This document shows, piece after piece, positions 39,876 to 52,094 of a stretch of DNA of 64,000 nucleotides. This DNA comes from Ascidia mentula (taxonomy: Eukaryota > Chordata > Ascidiacea > Phlebobranchia > Ascidiidae), in NCBI GenBank assembly GCA_947561715.1, contig OX387198.1:6634001-6698000 (forward strand), in the 5' to 3' direction. The notes under the pieces are model-generated. The model did not search any database. It was not told where the DNA came from and saw only the letters and a list, made by a program, of their open reading frames with translations. The stretch's first letter is position 1, and each line of letters starts with the position of its first letter. The position numbers and the translations under genes are program-made.

Positions 39876-41704
39876 TCATTCAAAGTATGGTTCATCCACT
39901 AACAAAGGTGTTGTATCCTTCACAAGTTGTATAGATGGTGTCCGTTTACGGCAGATTATTCCAGACACAATTAAAAGCAGCAGCATTTCAGGTAGCACCA
40001 ATACATGATGGATGTCTACAAGTAAAAAAACTTTTGTTTCCTATCGTAAAATACATTACAGAGAAATGATTTTTACACTCAGAAAATTTAGGCCGAAGTG
40101 AGACAACCTTGCATGGAATAAAAAAAAATTGCATGATTGAACCAATGTGTTTGTTCATCATTTGTTTAAGTAAACCAATAAATATGTACCTGATCCTCGA
40201 ACTCTGGAGTTGAACGGGTCATGACATGGAATGACTCCTTTTTGTACCAATAGGTGAAATATGCCTTGTTGAATACTCACAATCACCATTACCATCTGTT
40301 TAAACAGACTTGTTTTAGTTCTGTAATCTTAATTGCAAAAAATCATCCTAGAGCAACAGAAAAATACCACCATGGTTTGAATGTAACTGACAGATATTAG
40401 AATTTTTTGTTAATTTAAAGTAAATCAAAGTAAACTATCATGGACAATGAAAAAGGTAACATGCAGGTGAATGTAACGTATTGGTTTTGTCCAACCTGTA
40501 AAATTACCTGAATGCAGTAGAATTTTACAGTGATGTGGTGAGGCTTGAGTACCTCTGTGTGACTGTTGTAGAGTAGCTTCATGAAGTACATCGCAACTAG
40601 TACAGCAACAACATTGAAAACTTCCAACATGGTTATACCAAAGTCTTTCTATAGATTTTATGTAGTTAAGTGATTGCTGGATCATTAATTAACAACACCA
40701 ACCTGTTTTACACCATAGTAACCATTTGTCCAAAGAATGGCTTCAACAAATGTCAATGCTGGTCTAATAAGGACAGCCTGGTAAACACCAATCTTTGTGA
40801 CCGTGAAAAACTTTCTGAAATACAAAAGGAAAACTTTTACCAATCATGAGCCAACATGCCTTAATGACATTACTTACTCATTTACTTTAACATGGGGACA
40901 TATGCAAAAGAAGCAACAGGCCAATGGTGGTGCAGCAAGAGATACAGTTGCCATGGGTGCATCACTTTCTGGTTCTTCAAAGCCTTTATTTGAATTGTCC
41001 AATATGTGGAGCATGAGGTCGACCAACTCCTTCAGAGTAAATGAGAAATAGCTGCAAAACATTTAAAGAAAATTGTTTCTTTTAAAACAACAGTGGTGTA
41101 AAGTCGATACTACACCTTGGCAAGTACACTGTATACTTACATTGCAAAGACAAATTCACACAAAAGACTCGACAGCGGGGACACCAATGCAAGAAAGGAC
41201 ATCAGTGAATAGGCTACATAAGTTCCCTAAAATAAAATCAGCAAAATATCCAATTTTGAAACATATATTTACATTTTGAAGCAACTCACTTGAATAAATA
41301 TCAAATGACGGACATAGGTTTGGGATCCTTGTCGACGGACAAGTAGCACACTTTCAATGACATAAAGGACTGTAGTTGCCAACAAAAATGTAGCACATAT
41401 GCTAAGAAGAACAGTTTGCCGCTTGGTGATCTCTAAAATCAGGCAAAAATTAATTTTGGGTGCAAAGTATCTGGAGTTAAGTAGTCTAAATAAAAAAGCC
41501 AAAGCTAGAATGCTGTTCATCATAATGCTGGTAAATGTTTCGAACTCACACAGGGTTCATCAATCACCATCAGTACTCAAAAAATTAATTTTATTCAACA
41601 CACATTTGTCAAGAGGTAAACAGCATTTTAACAGACCTACCTGAAAATAGGGTCGTGATGTTCGGCGGCGCATCAAATGTGCAATTTACTATAGTTTTTT
41701 CCAT
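39876..41704 (-). CDS. SLC51A: Seven-helix organic solute transporter alpha-like protein
   Basis: Eight coding exons on the minus strand, 5' to 3': 41641-41704, 41290-41432, 41141-41226, 40878-41051, 40703-40814, 40508-40648, 40190-40295, 39876-40015. All junctions are GT-AG and in frame; the product is 321 residues. A short extracellular-type N terminus with two N-x-S/T sites (NCT, NIT) precedes seven hydrophobic segments. A Cys-rich LACCFFCICP cluster lies after the third helix, as in OST-alpha, and the tail after the last helix is short and charged. The length, helix count and Cys cluster fit PF03619 (Solute_trans_a), nearer OST-alpha/SLC51A than the longer TMEM184 proteins. OST-alpha works with a small single-pass OST-beta in basolateral steroid/bile-acid export; no beta subunit is in this window. 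It shares a divergent promoter with CEBPZ and converges on MIPOL1. Confidence 0.78.
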
Positions 41705-41977
41705 TGTTGTTCTACCCGCATTGCATAAACACACAGCACCACGATAAAACAAAAGCAGGGTCAATGGTCCAAGCGTTTTCTGTCACATGTCACATGTTGC
41801 TAACGTTTATTTACTCTGTTCCGGTTGAACAATCTTTGCAAGAGAAACTTTTTTCTTTTGCAAATGCCTTTTTCTTGGTTTCTCTCCTCTCGACCAGGAC
41901 ATGAGACACGTGCGTTACAAAACAGAAAACTGACAAAAATGATTTGGATTCTTTGAAGTGGAAAGTAACAAAGTAGT
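41705..41977. promoter_or_regulatory. Divergent promoter between the OST-alpha-like gene and CEBPZ
   Basis: Only 273 bp separate the two start codons, so both promoters must lie here or in the first exons. It contains a CACGTG E-box at 41907-41912, 66 bp before the CEBPZ ATG, an ETS-type TTCCGG at 41819-41824, and a doubled GTCACAT (41782-41795). A CACGTG box fits Myc/Max-type control of ribosome-biogenesis genes. No TATA box stands out. Confidence 0.6.
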
Positions 41978-44900
41978 ATGTCGTCAAACGTTTTAGATCT
42001 CGATGAGGTTATCGCCCTGGGGGGCACAAAAGAAGATTATGAAATGCTAAAAAACCTGGAAACAAATAGCAAGAAGTCACTGTCCACGAAGAAGGAAACA
42101 TTCAAGGTAAATTTTATGATTTGCCCTTAAATATCGTATAACTAACAACAATCGGATGACTCTATTTACTAAAACTTTTGCCAGGAATCTGAATTTGATG
42201 ATTTGGTGAAAGAACTTGGATTTAAGAAGGTTAAAAAGAAAACGAAGGCCAAAAAGGAAATTGAAAAGGCTCCCAAAAATAAAGAGGAAGATGGCAAAAA
42301 GAAGAAGAAAAATAAGTCAAAAAAGGTCAGAATGCTAACTTATTTATAAACAGTCACAGTCAATATTTAATCACTTTGTTTTAGCCTCTCCAAGATAATG
42401 CTGTGAGCAGCTCTTCCGAATGCCAAGAAGAACAGAAACCAGAGACAGAAATCAAACTCAAAGCTGAGAAAATCTCTGTCCCACTACCAACAAAAATACT
42501 GTTTAAAGATCCAGGTCCTTGGCATGATTTAATCAAGGACGATGTTTCATCTGTGGAAGTTACCAAAAACTTTGATGGCTCTGAACTCAAGACCTATGCA
42601 GAGAACTTGCTTGAAAATGAAGTTTCTCTCCATCAGGCCAAAAAGTCAAACAAAGCAAAGGACCAGGGGACAGGGAATGCTGCCTGGATGAAGACGGTTG
42701 CAACTGCAGGTCGGGTTTCATAAAAGACTTTTATTTTTTCACAACCTGTTGATTTTGTTGTTATTATTGTAAAACTTTCCAGTTGGTGTAATGAACAGTT
42801 TTTTAGGAACCTTGTCTGATCGTGTTTCTGCGCTATCACTGATGGTACAGGAGGATCAGCTGCACAAGTTTCATTCCCTTGATCAGTTGCTTACAATGAT
42901 GAAGAAAAAAGGCAGGAGAGAGGCAATATCAGGTTAAAATTAGTTTACTGTAATTCTTGTGCTATCCTTTTTTTGGCTTGATTACTTCAGAAGAATACAA
43001 ATGCTTAATTTGATTGTATGCTCAGGTTTGGAAGCCATCAGAGATCTTATGTTGGGTGACTTGTTGCCGGAAAACAGAAGACTCAAGTTTTTCCATCAAC
43101 AACCACTAGCAGGGATTGCCCAGGAGCTAACTGTAAGGTTACTTTGATTTTGCATTATGTTATTTTTTTCATATGTTTTTTACCTGGGTTGTAGACTGGG
43201 TCAAGTAAGTGGTCGATTGAACCCTGTCAAAAGAAACTTATAGTCTGGATTTACGAAGATAAGTTAAAGCATTTTTTCAAATCATTTGTGGATCACTTGG
43301 GTGTGATGGCAAGAGATGCCTTGGAGGCTTCCAAAACAAAAGGTTTAAAAATTTTGTGATAGGACATAAGTTACTCTTTTTTATTGACAGGACAAAAAAG
43401 TTACAAACCTACTCCTACCATTACTAACACAACACAGATATACAGCGTATCTGTGAATTTACAGATACCTGGTCAAATAAATTTATTAATTAATTTGATT
43501 ATAATAACCATACAACCTGCAAGACCATCAAAGTTATTTTTGTATAATTCCAATAGAATTCATGCAAGTGTAGTCATGTCTTGTCTGTTTCTTACAAAAG
43601 GTAAACATTCATAAACAACACACACATAACTTGTTGCAGCTATGTCAGTGGCACTGAACATGCTTCTCAACAAACCAGAACAGGAACAGGCTCTCTTGAC
43701 CTTACTTGTCAATAAGTTGGGAGATCCAAAGTAAGATATATGTTTAAGTCTTGATTTCTGCACTTAAGTTCGACACCCTTCATCGTACAACTGTACTGTA
43801 CAACTTCTGCCTAATTTGTGCAAACAAAGCACTAGTTGTTTACTGGTATCAAAGCTAATGCTGAACTTTGGTGGTAAATTTTCTTGCATCTAAACAACTG
43901 GTTGCTGACTTTCATTTTCTGTGACAGTTTCAACTGAGTTCACTATCCATCCAATGTGCCCATGATTTTATTTACATTCAAATGAACTATTCATCTTCTT
44001 ATAAATCATTGTTCTAGATAACTTGTGAATGATTGTACAACACTCATGCCCCAATGTGACTAGCAAAACTATCTTAAAACTTATAGATTTGACACAGAGA
44101 GTTTTAGTTGCTTGTTTTTGTTTTGCAGGTACAAAATTGCCTCAAAAGCCTTGCATATGCTCAACTTAATTGTGTCAGCTCATCCCCTGATGCAGGGCAT
44201 TATTGTCCGTGAAGTTCGGGATCTATTACTCAGACCAAACCTGGCAGCCCGTGCCCAGTATTACTGTGTCTGCTTCCTCTCTTCACAAATCTTAAGTCAT
44301 GAAAGGTAGCTTTTGGAAGAATACAAAATATGGATTTAAATGCATGTGTTCTAATAGTATATTTGTTTGACCAAAAACATGTTATTATAGTTTTGTTGTG
44401 TAGATTTTGAAAGATTGAATATGTTACTGTACAAAAGTAACTGAAGAGTTTTTTTTACCTTTTTCATAAAAGTTATAATTCATTTTACTGTAATTTTACC
44501 CTAACCCTTTTGCTGTTTTGTTACTTATGGAATCAGTAGCGGTGCAGACCCCTTAAAATGACAAATTTCCACACAATGTTTTCTTCATTGCAGAAAAGAT
44601 GTGGCAAAGAAACTAATTCAAATCTACATGAACTTCTTTAAATCTTGCATCAAAACCCAAAGCAGCAACAACAAAATGCTCAGTGCTCTGTTAACAGGTA
44701 AGACAGCAGTTCTTAACCTTTTTCCTTGTCTGCACCCCTTTGAAGCCACAAACCGTTTCATGCGCTCACTTGTATAAATGTTATCAAGCACTCAGCTTCC
44801 ACATGACATACCTGTGGTTAAGAACCACGGGGGTGAGGGGTCATATAATATGTCATACTGAAAAATGCTTTATCAATGCCACTACAACAACTTTTGTTGA

Positions 44901-47900
44901 AGAATTTGTTGTTCTTTGAAAAAAGTTAGCAATTAATTTAATTTTTAGGTGTTAATCGGGCATTTCCATATGCTGACCTTGCGGATCAGGATATAGTGGA
45001 AGAACTCGATGTTCTTTTCCGAACTGTTCATGTTGCTGGGCTCAGCACAATGGTCCAAGCATTAGTTTTACTATTCCAGGTAAAAACATATTTTAGCTGA
45101 TAAAAATGATAAAAATTGATTTTCTCTGTTGCTTATGTGAAATAATTTTACCTTAAAATAGAAAGGCAAGAAATAAAAATAAAACAGGGCTTTCTTCAAT
45201 TTTAAGGTGTTTAGTTCACGGAATGAAGTTTCAGATCGATATTACAATGCTCTATATGGGAGTCTCTTTCATCCCGAGTTAACAGTCAGCACCCACCGCC
45301 ATCCAATGTACCTCAACCTTCTGTACAGGTGATTGGGATTATAAATAATTGTTTTTGGGTCCATCAGTGCTTTCTGACACGATGTTGTTTCTGCAATATT
45401 TTATTAATTAGCCTGCAAGTCAATGAAAGGTTAACTGATTGGTTCATTACACAAAAAAATAAAAAAAAAACAGTATTTCAGAGACCTTAATTCCCAATTT
45501 TGTGTATTTTGAATGAACCTTTTCAGTGATGCAAAAATGATGCATCTAATCAAAACACCTACTTTGTACAGATCCTTGAAAGCAGATCCATGTGAGCCTA
45601 GGGTGCAGGCATTCATCAAGCGATTATTCCAAATCTGTACTTTGCAAAAATCATCATTTACTGCCGCTGTTCTTGTGCTAATTCGTGAGATTTCCACATC
45701 AAAACCTTCATTGGCATTTTGCATCTTTGGGAAGACTTCCGCCTCTGATGCAGAAATGAATCCAGAGGTGTCTGATGCTGTAAAGGAGGATGAGAAGAGT
45801 GATGATGATGAGGAGGAACACTTTACTGATGTGAAGGCTGACTCTGATGCAGAGGAGAGGTAAGAATCCACTAAAACAAAGGCTGGCCTGACTCACACAT
45901 TGGATTCGCAACTTGCTATGTTAAACTGACATGATCCACAAAAAATAATCTTAATTAACTATGATGTAAGAATTGAACTTTAGACGTATTTTTATACACA
46001 AAAAATAGTTCTAGTGTCATGTGATCTAGTAGCACCAACAGCTTTGCTTGCAACAAAGCACGACATAATTGGTTTCTGACCTTAGAGTACAATTGTTAGA
46101 GTACAATTGTCATGTGGATTTGAACTTGTATTTTGTCAAATTTTTAGTAAGCTTTTTGTCACCCAACATTTTCCCAGACCATAATCAACGATTATTTCCT
46201 ACTTTTTATTTGTTTGCATTTCTTCTGTTTGAAAACATAATTTTGGTGTGATTTCCAGCAACGCTGAAATGGGAAATGACAAATCTAGTAAAGCTGTTTC
46301 GTGGACTCACAAACATCGCGAAGGGATGCGTTTTGGTGAGGGTATCTACGACCCCCTGCATCGCAACCCACAGTTCGCAGCAGCCGAAAAGACTTCTTTA
46401 TGGGAAATCCACCCATTTCTGCGGCATTTTCATCCTACAGTTTCGCTATTTTCAAAGGATTTATTGGAACAAACGTCGAATGCCACACAACAAACTGGAG
46501 ACCCCCTCGATGACTACACTCTTATTAAGTAATTTTTCATGTTGCTATGCCAACGTTTATGGCACCAGATACATTAGGCTGAACGTTCTTAAGACCCATC
46601 ACAATTTTGCCAAGCCGGGTCCAAATGTATAATTTCAATGTCATTTCGGTCAATAATTGTTTGACGTAAACATAAATTTGTTGTGTAAGAGTAGAATTTA
46701 GAGATTCTTATTCTTATGATAGCCCTCATTTCTAAAAAAACATTGGTTTTAACATTCTGTTGTCCTAATTTATTTTTTAACGATTGGTTTGTGATTGCAA
46801 ACGATGATCGAATTGTTGTATTTTACTCATTTTAGTGTTTCTTGATTTTAGGTTTTTAGACAGGTTCGTGTACCGCAACCCGAAGGCTAAAGAGGTGAAG
46901 CGATCGAAGAGTGGTCAGCCAGTCAAGATGCTTTCCATTCACAGACGAAAACGTCACGCAACTTTCAACACGTCCGCACCAGTCAACAGCATCGAGTTTC
47001 TGCGGAAACAAAATCCCGCGCCAGAGGAAGTATTTTTCCATAAGTAAGTTCATACTAAAATATGTGTCAAGTAACAGAGAGCCGAAAAAGGGGCTTTGTC
47101 TCTGGGGTTTTTTTTTCACTAAAATATTTCTGTCAAATGACTGAAATGCCAGCAAAAATTTAGGACATATTCAATTTATTTTGGTCATTTACGGTATAAT
47201 ACTTTTGTTCGCAAAAATGTAAGCAACTTGAATAATCTACCAGCCAATTTCCTTTGGGACATTGTGTCCGAAATGGCTTTTATTTTTTGTGACATTTCTA
47301 AAAAAATTGACACAAAAAAAACCCAGCTTTGTCTACACCTATATTATATTTGTATGGTCGAAACAGTACACACATATGCGTGTAAAAGGGTCATCAACGA
47401 GACACCGTAAAAATTTGGGCTCTAAAAATTGGTCTGGGTGACTGACATAAATTGGCCTGGGATTGTGCCCCATCCAATATACTGAACTTATCCTACAGTA
47501 ACTTCGTATGATTTCTATCCCATTACAATGTTCCTCATACCCCAGATACTTCTCGAGTCAAGCTGGTTTGCGACCGCGAAATTACGAAACATCGAAATCT
47601 AACGACGTGGATGACGTAGACGATGTTGAAAGTGTGAGCGACGACGAATTCGAACGGTTTATGAACAGCACTGAAGGTCAAAAGCAACTCGACGCTCAAC
47701 TCAACTTCGCCGATCACGTTTACAAAAACAAGTAACGATTTGTGTGCTTCTTTTGTCACGTGACCCGACAATCTTCTTGGTTTTGTCGGTGTTCATGACA
47801 ATTTTCGGTTATGACGTGGCTTGTTATGGAACATTATATTTTTTTGTTTTTTTATGGATAGATATGCTTCCGAGGGTAACTTCTCTTGACTAATATATTT

Positions 47901-50090
47901 CGCTTAAAAGCATCGTCAGTGTCTGTAAACAAAATAGGATTTTTATGGGTTTTGGTTTTATTATTTCACTTCTGACCGTCCAGGCGACCATAATTTCACT
48001 TAAATATTTTCTTTGTTTCAGGGCGGGAGGCAAGCGGTCAGCCGACGATGCCGGACTCGAAAGTGACGAAAGTGACTTAAACGAAGACGGTCTTGGTAAA
48101 ATCCTACTTTTTATTCTTTTGAAAGAAATCCTTTAAAAACTCCTAAAAGTGTGAGAAACGTTTTTCCAAAACCACCAGTAATAAATGTTGCCACGTAAGA
48201 ATTGCAAAACCAAAATTGCACCAAAATTTTGTGAATTTTATATGTCTAAAATATTCGCATCATGCTTTGTGTCGATATGGGGCTTTCCTCTGTTTCAACA
48301 GATGACGAGGAGTTTGACATGGAAGAGGAAGATTACGGTTTCCAATTGGAGGAAGATGAAGAGGATTTGTTGGGAGAAGACTCATTTGAATTCGAAAACG
48401 GTACAAAGAAAGTTGTGACGTTTTTTGTATTGATGGGGGTGTGATGACGCAATACAGGGTCGGGGCAGGCCCCACGAGAGGGGGGTACAGTTATTGCGGC
48501 GCACCGGGGCCCACGCCAGTCTAGGGGGCCATGAAAGCAAGGGTCTTCAAAACTAACGGACTTTCTATCGTTAAGGCTGGCTACCTATAGTTTTATGTGA
48601 TCTAAAAAAAAGGTCCAGGCAACGGGATTTTTTTGCCCTCAAGGACCCTGGGTCGGGGTAGTTGCGCAGATTGTAGAAATTACTAATATCACACATAAAA
48701 TAATATACGTCAATGTTGCCACAACTACACACAATTACCGCTACAGCCTTAAAATAATCTGCAGACTCGCAAAGAAAAACGACAAAGATGAGCAAACAAC
48801 CTTCGTCGAAGAAAGAGGAGGCGGATGCTGACGAGTTCAGCATGATGTTGGAAGAACATTCTCGAAACAAGTAAGTCTACGGCAGTGTTGTCAGTTGGCG
48901 CATTTTCCGCCCAATTGGGCGCGTTGACTTGGGTGTTGTGCTTTTTTGTGGGACCTTGCGTTTAGGCGAGTTGTTTTCGCAAAAATTGGCGCTTTTGTTG
49001 AAACGAAACATTTGGCTGTTTTTGTGAAAAAAATCTGACAACCCTGGTCATACGGCCTTAAATGTCCACCTTAACACTAAATTGTCTGAAGATTTAAATA
49101 GATGCAGTACAGACTGTACCGGTTTTCTCTGCTTGGACTTAGTGTGATGTCTTGCGCCGGTTCCGGGTACCCGGACCCGGCCGGATATTGACCAATTTTC
49201 AATACCCGGACCCGGCCGGATAATACACTTAATTTTACCGGATAGTTGCGAAAGCATTTTTGTCCTAAAAACGGACAAACATTTCGCTAATTACTCGTTT
49301 TTGGGACCCAGTCTGTGATACTCGCCGACTTTCGATTATTCGGATGTTTGTTTTTAAGGTTTTTCGTGACGTGATGTACCATATCAATAAACGCCCACGT
49401 TTATTTGTTCCACTCATGATAAGCTAACCTTAACATAGCATTCTGTTTGGCAATCAAACATTTTTGCCATACCGATAAAATACACGAATCGGTGTTAACA
49501 AACTGCCGGATCCAAATTATCCGGCCGGATTTGATTGATAACTGTCCGGATCCGGCCGGGTCGGATAATTTGGAACTGGGAACATCACTAGTAAAAAGCC
49601 GTTCCGTACGGCATATCACGTAACTGCTTAAATCGTGCATACAGGGATTCTTAATTAGGGTTGCTCTTGTCGTTGCGTGGATGGCAGATAATCAGGTTTG
49701 GTAATTTAAATACTTCATTGCATTTATACCAGGACTGATTGGTGATTTTAAAGAAAAGAGTTTGAAAATCGCTGATATATAAAACTTAAAATGCGCATAT
49801 TTGGCACTTAACAACTGCAAGATGTGTTTTCTAAAAGTTTTCGAGTGTTACATTTAAAACCGTGGATACAACATCATAACAGCATGCCCATATGCAGGTT
49901 CGACACCATTTCAAGCTCGGCCGTGAGCAACAAAGACCGGGCAAGCTTCAAGCAACTCGACTGGGAACGAAAGCAGGAAATGAAGGAGGCAATTTCCAGG
50001 AAGCGACAGAAGTTTGGGACGAAAAAGAATCATAGAGGCGCAAAAGGGAAACCCCGACGCAATGACTCTAAGCCCAGGAGAAGGAAATGA
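41978..50090 (+). CDS. CEBPZ: CEBPZ / Noc1 (Mak21) ribosome-assembly factor
   Basis: Nineteen exons assemble in frame: 41978-42106, 42185-42325, 42385-42709, 42783-42932, 43026-43132, 43195-43342, 43640-43730, 44129-44305, 44594-44697, 44949-45079, 45207-45328, 45527-45859, 46259-46528, 46852-47043, 47546-47731, 48022-48095, 48302-48400, 48765-48870, 49898-50090. The product is 1025 residues (human CEBPZ about 1050). Order: Lys-rich N terminus (residues 44-90), helical-repeat region, CBF/Mak21 domain about 458-620 (RAFPYADLADQDI, HRHPMYLNLLYR), an Asp/Glu tract, the family block WTHKHREGMRFGEGIYDPLHRNP, more acidic stretches and a basic C terminus. In yeast the homologue Noc1/Mak21 partners Noc2 in early 60S pre-ribosome assembly in the nucleolus. 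Several introns carry MITE-type insertions. Confidence 0.96.
44704..44828. mobile_element. hAT-like MITE in a CEBPZ intron
   Basis: A 125-bp element starts with CAGCAGTTCTTAACC and ends with GGTTAAGAACCACGG, giving terminal inverted repeats (709-718 pairing with 816-825). CAG..GTTCTTAACC ends are typical of hAT-type non-autonomous transposons. No coding capacity. It occupies most of the intron 44698-44948. Confidence 0.6.
48464..48652. repeat. Dispersed repeat, copy 1 (CEBPZ intron 17)
   Basis: Begins at GGGCAGGCCCCACGAGAG and ends near GCCCTCAAGGACCCTG. It aligns over its whole length with 63330-63511 (same opening, shared GGGGGGTACAG, shared TGATCT...AAA, shared CCCTCAAGG.CCCTG end). Copies are diverged by substitutions and small indels. 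No ORF of note. The class is unknown. Confidence 0.65.
48883..49046. mobile_element. hAT-like MITE beside a CEBPZ splice donor
   Basis: A 164-bp element bounded by CAGTGTTGTCAG (48883-48894) and CTGACAACCCTG (49035-49046), near-perfect inverted ends. The flanks GTCTACGG (left) and GTCATACGG (right) look like an 8-bp target-site duplication with one inserted base. It lies 12 bp after the exon ending at 48870. Internal sequence has no coding capacity. Confidence 0.65.
49139..49591. mobile_element. Non-autonomous DNA transposon with CCGG-rich subterminal repeats
   Basis: About 450 bp whose ends read TAGTGTGATG (left, from 49140) and CATCACTA (right, to 49590), an imperfect inverted pair. Subterminal words of the kind CCCGGACCCGGCCGGATA occur twice on the left (49170-49223) and in inverted orientation on the right (49505-49565). 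TAGTG-type ends with CG-rich subterminal repeats suggest hAT. No clear target-site duplication was found and no transposase is encoded. Confidence 0.5.
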
Positions 50091-50127
50091 TGATGGATTA
50101 TGTTTGGGGGTCGCCGCCATTTCATTG

Positions 50128-50133
50128 AATAAA
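50128..50133 (+). terminator. Poly(A) signal, CEBPZ
   Basis: AATAAA 38 bp after the CEBPZ stop codon, giving a very short 3' UTR. Confidence 0.6.
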
Positions 50134-52094
50134 TACTGATGGTGTCAAATTTGCATGTTGCTTAGCAACAGATTAGGTTTCAATCATAATGTGGTCTTAA
50201 TTTTTTCAGCCTGTTGTAAGTTAGTTGGTTCGAAGCATGTCAATCTTGTGCTGTAGTGTATCCTGGTTATGCCCACGTATATAAAATGAATTGGCCACCG
50301 CATTCAGTTTCGGTTACTGGTCTAAATACCCCGAGCAGAGGAATAATGTTTTCGCAAGGTTTGGTAATTTTTATGTTCGAATTTTTGGGGGATGATCCGC
50401 TGTTTTGCCCGAAACCCACAAATCTCGCCTTTCAGGAAGGTCACGTGGTCTGTTTTCTCGATACGACCACATACACAGTTCGTTAACGAGAATCAATTAA
50501 AACGAGGAAATAATACATCCGCGATTGCAGGATACCAGTTATCCAGTAATAAGGTATTCGCGGTTGGTGTAAGATACATTTAAATATAATGCATATTGTT
50601 AGTTGCAGTAGTCTACTGCAATAGAATTAATCGAGAAGTCGCTTTAGTTTTATGTTGCGTCTCTGATGAACCTATACTTTTTCCAGCATAGCTTATACCT
50701 GGTACCACACAAATAGGCCTACGTGATGTTTAACATACAAACGCTTTTGGAAATAAATATGCTTTTTCACAGGTAAAAATAACCTCCAGTGGTTATAATA
50801 ACAGTAAAAATACAAAACGCAAAAATATCTTCTATTTCCGACATATTTGGGACAACTTTGCAGCATGTATGCAAACGCCTTTCCCGTGGTCTGCAATGTC
50901 GACAAAGCAAGATCAAATTTTCTTCAAAACTTAACATATCAGCAATCAAATGAGCCAAAAAATCCTTAAATATTTACAAGTAAATTATTAGATGATGTCG
51001 GGGAATAAACAATGCCAAATTTGGGGGAATCACTGCATTAATAAGCACGTGGTGCGTTGACAACCTCTTCGGGCACCCGTAGTTATGTGACATCACAGTC
51101 AAATGACGTCAATTTTCGGGTTATGCGAGCGCAGCTCTGCACAACAAACAGCATGGGGAGAATTAGCGCTTTGTGAGGCAACGTCACGGTTTAATTCGAT
51201 GGGTGGAGATTTTTTTGTCCAACGGAACCATTTTGCCTTCACGTGGCAGCTGGTAATTTTCAGGTTGCAGACAAACGAGGCTTAATAGATGATTGCATAA
51301 GCAAAGTTACCAACTTAGGAGCAGACAAGCAGGTCGTGATTTGCAAATGGTCGCTCGACTGAGCTGACGGCGATGCCGTGCGGTGTGGTTCCGTGTGATG
51401 ATTTCGATGCACTAGCTTGAGCCTTTTTAGCAACAAATTCTTAAGGGAAGTCTTGCAGTGTAGTTAAGAAAATATATTGTTTAGGTTTTCAAGTAAATTG
51501 TCGCTTAAACAACTTTTTTGGTTGATCTGTTGTGTTCAGTTTACAATCGTTTAAAAATCACTATGGCTGTCAGGCATTAAGTTGTAGTCGTTGTGGCAGT
51601 GTATATGAGTATATGGAACATCATTGAAAATGTATCCAAACAAATATAAATATTGGTATCTTCGGTTTAGTTCAAGCTATATTACAAAAGGAAAATGCAT
51701 AGATAAATAAAATATGTATAGCTATCAGGTTAGCATTTAGCTGTGTTCAAGGACAAGCTGCATCTAAGCTGCTGTAGAGAGTGTATGCATGTACTGTTAT
51801 TGCACTTGTTGTCGGCCTATCTGACTTACCATTGCAACAGGAAAAAAAATCGGTTAAGTACTGATATATCTGTCCAAGGAGTTTATAATGTATATGTTTT
51901 GTTGTTGAAATTTGCATATCCTAACTGTTGCATCATTTGCATAGATCAGGGCGTGAAAAATGCCTTTCTTTGTTCAATTGCTCACTGAAATCACACTCAA
52001 GCTGGGGTTGAATGCTTTAGATCAACTTGGAATGTAATTTTGAACTGTGGGAAATACAAAAGAAGCCCCCGTCTCTTAGGGACAACTGTTAACC
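50134..52094. other. Intergenic region between CEBPZ and the TRERF1-like gene
   Basis: No coding signal on either strand. It holds a full CRE palindrome TGACGTCA at 51104-51111, about 1 kb before the next start codon, inside a mildly GC-richer island (about 51050-51420). The promoter and any 5' UTR exon of the TRERF1-like gene should be here. Confidence 0.5.
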
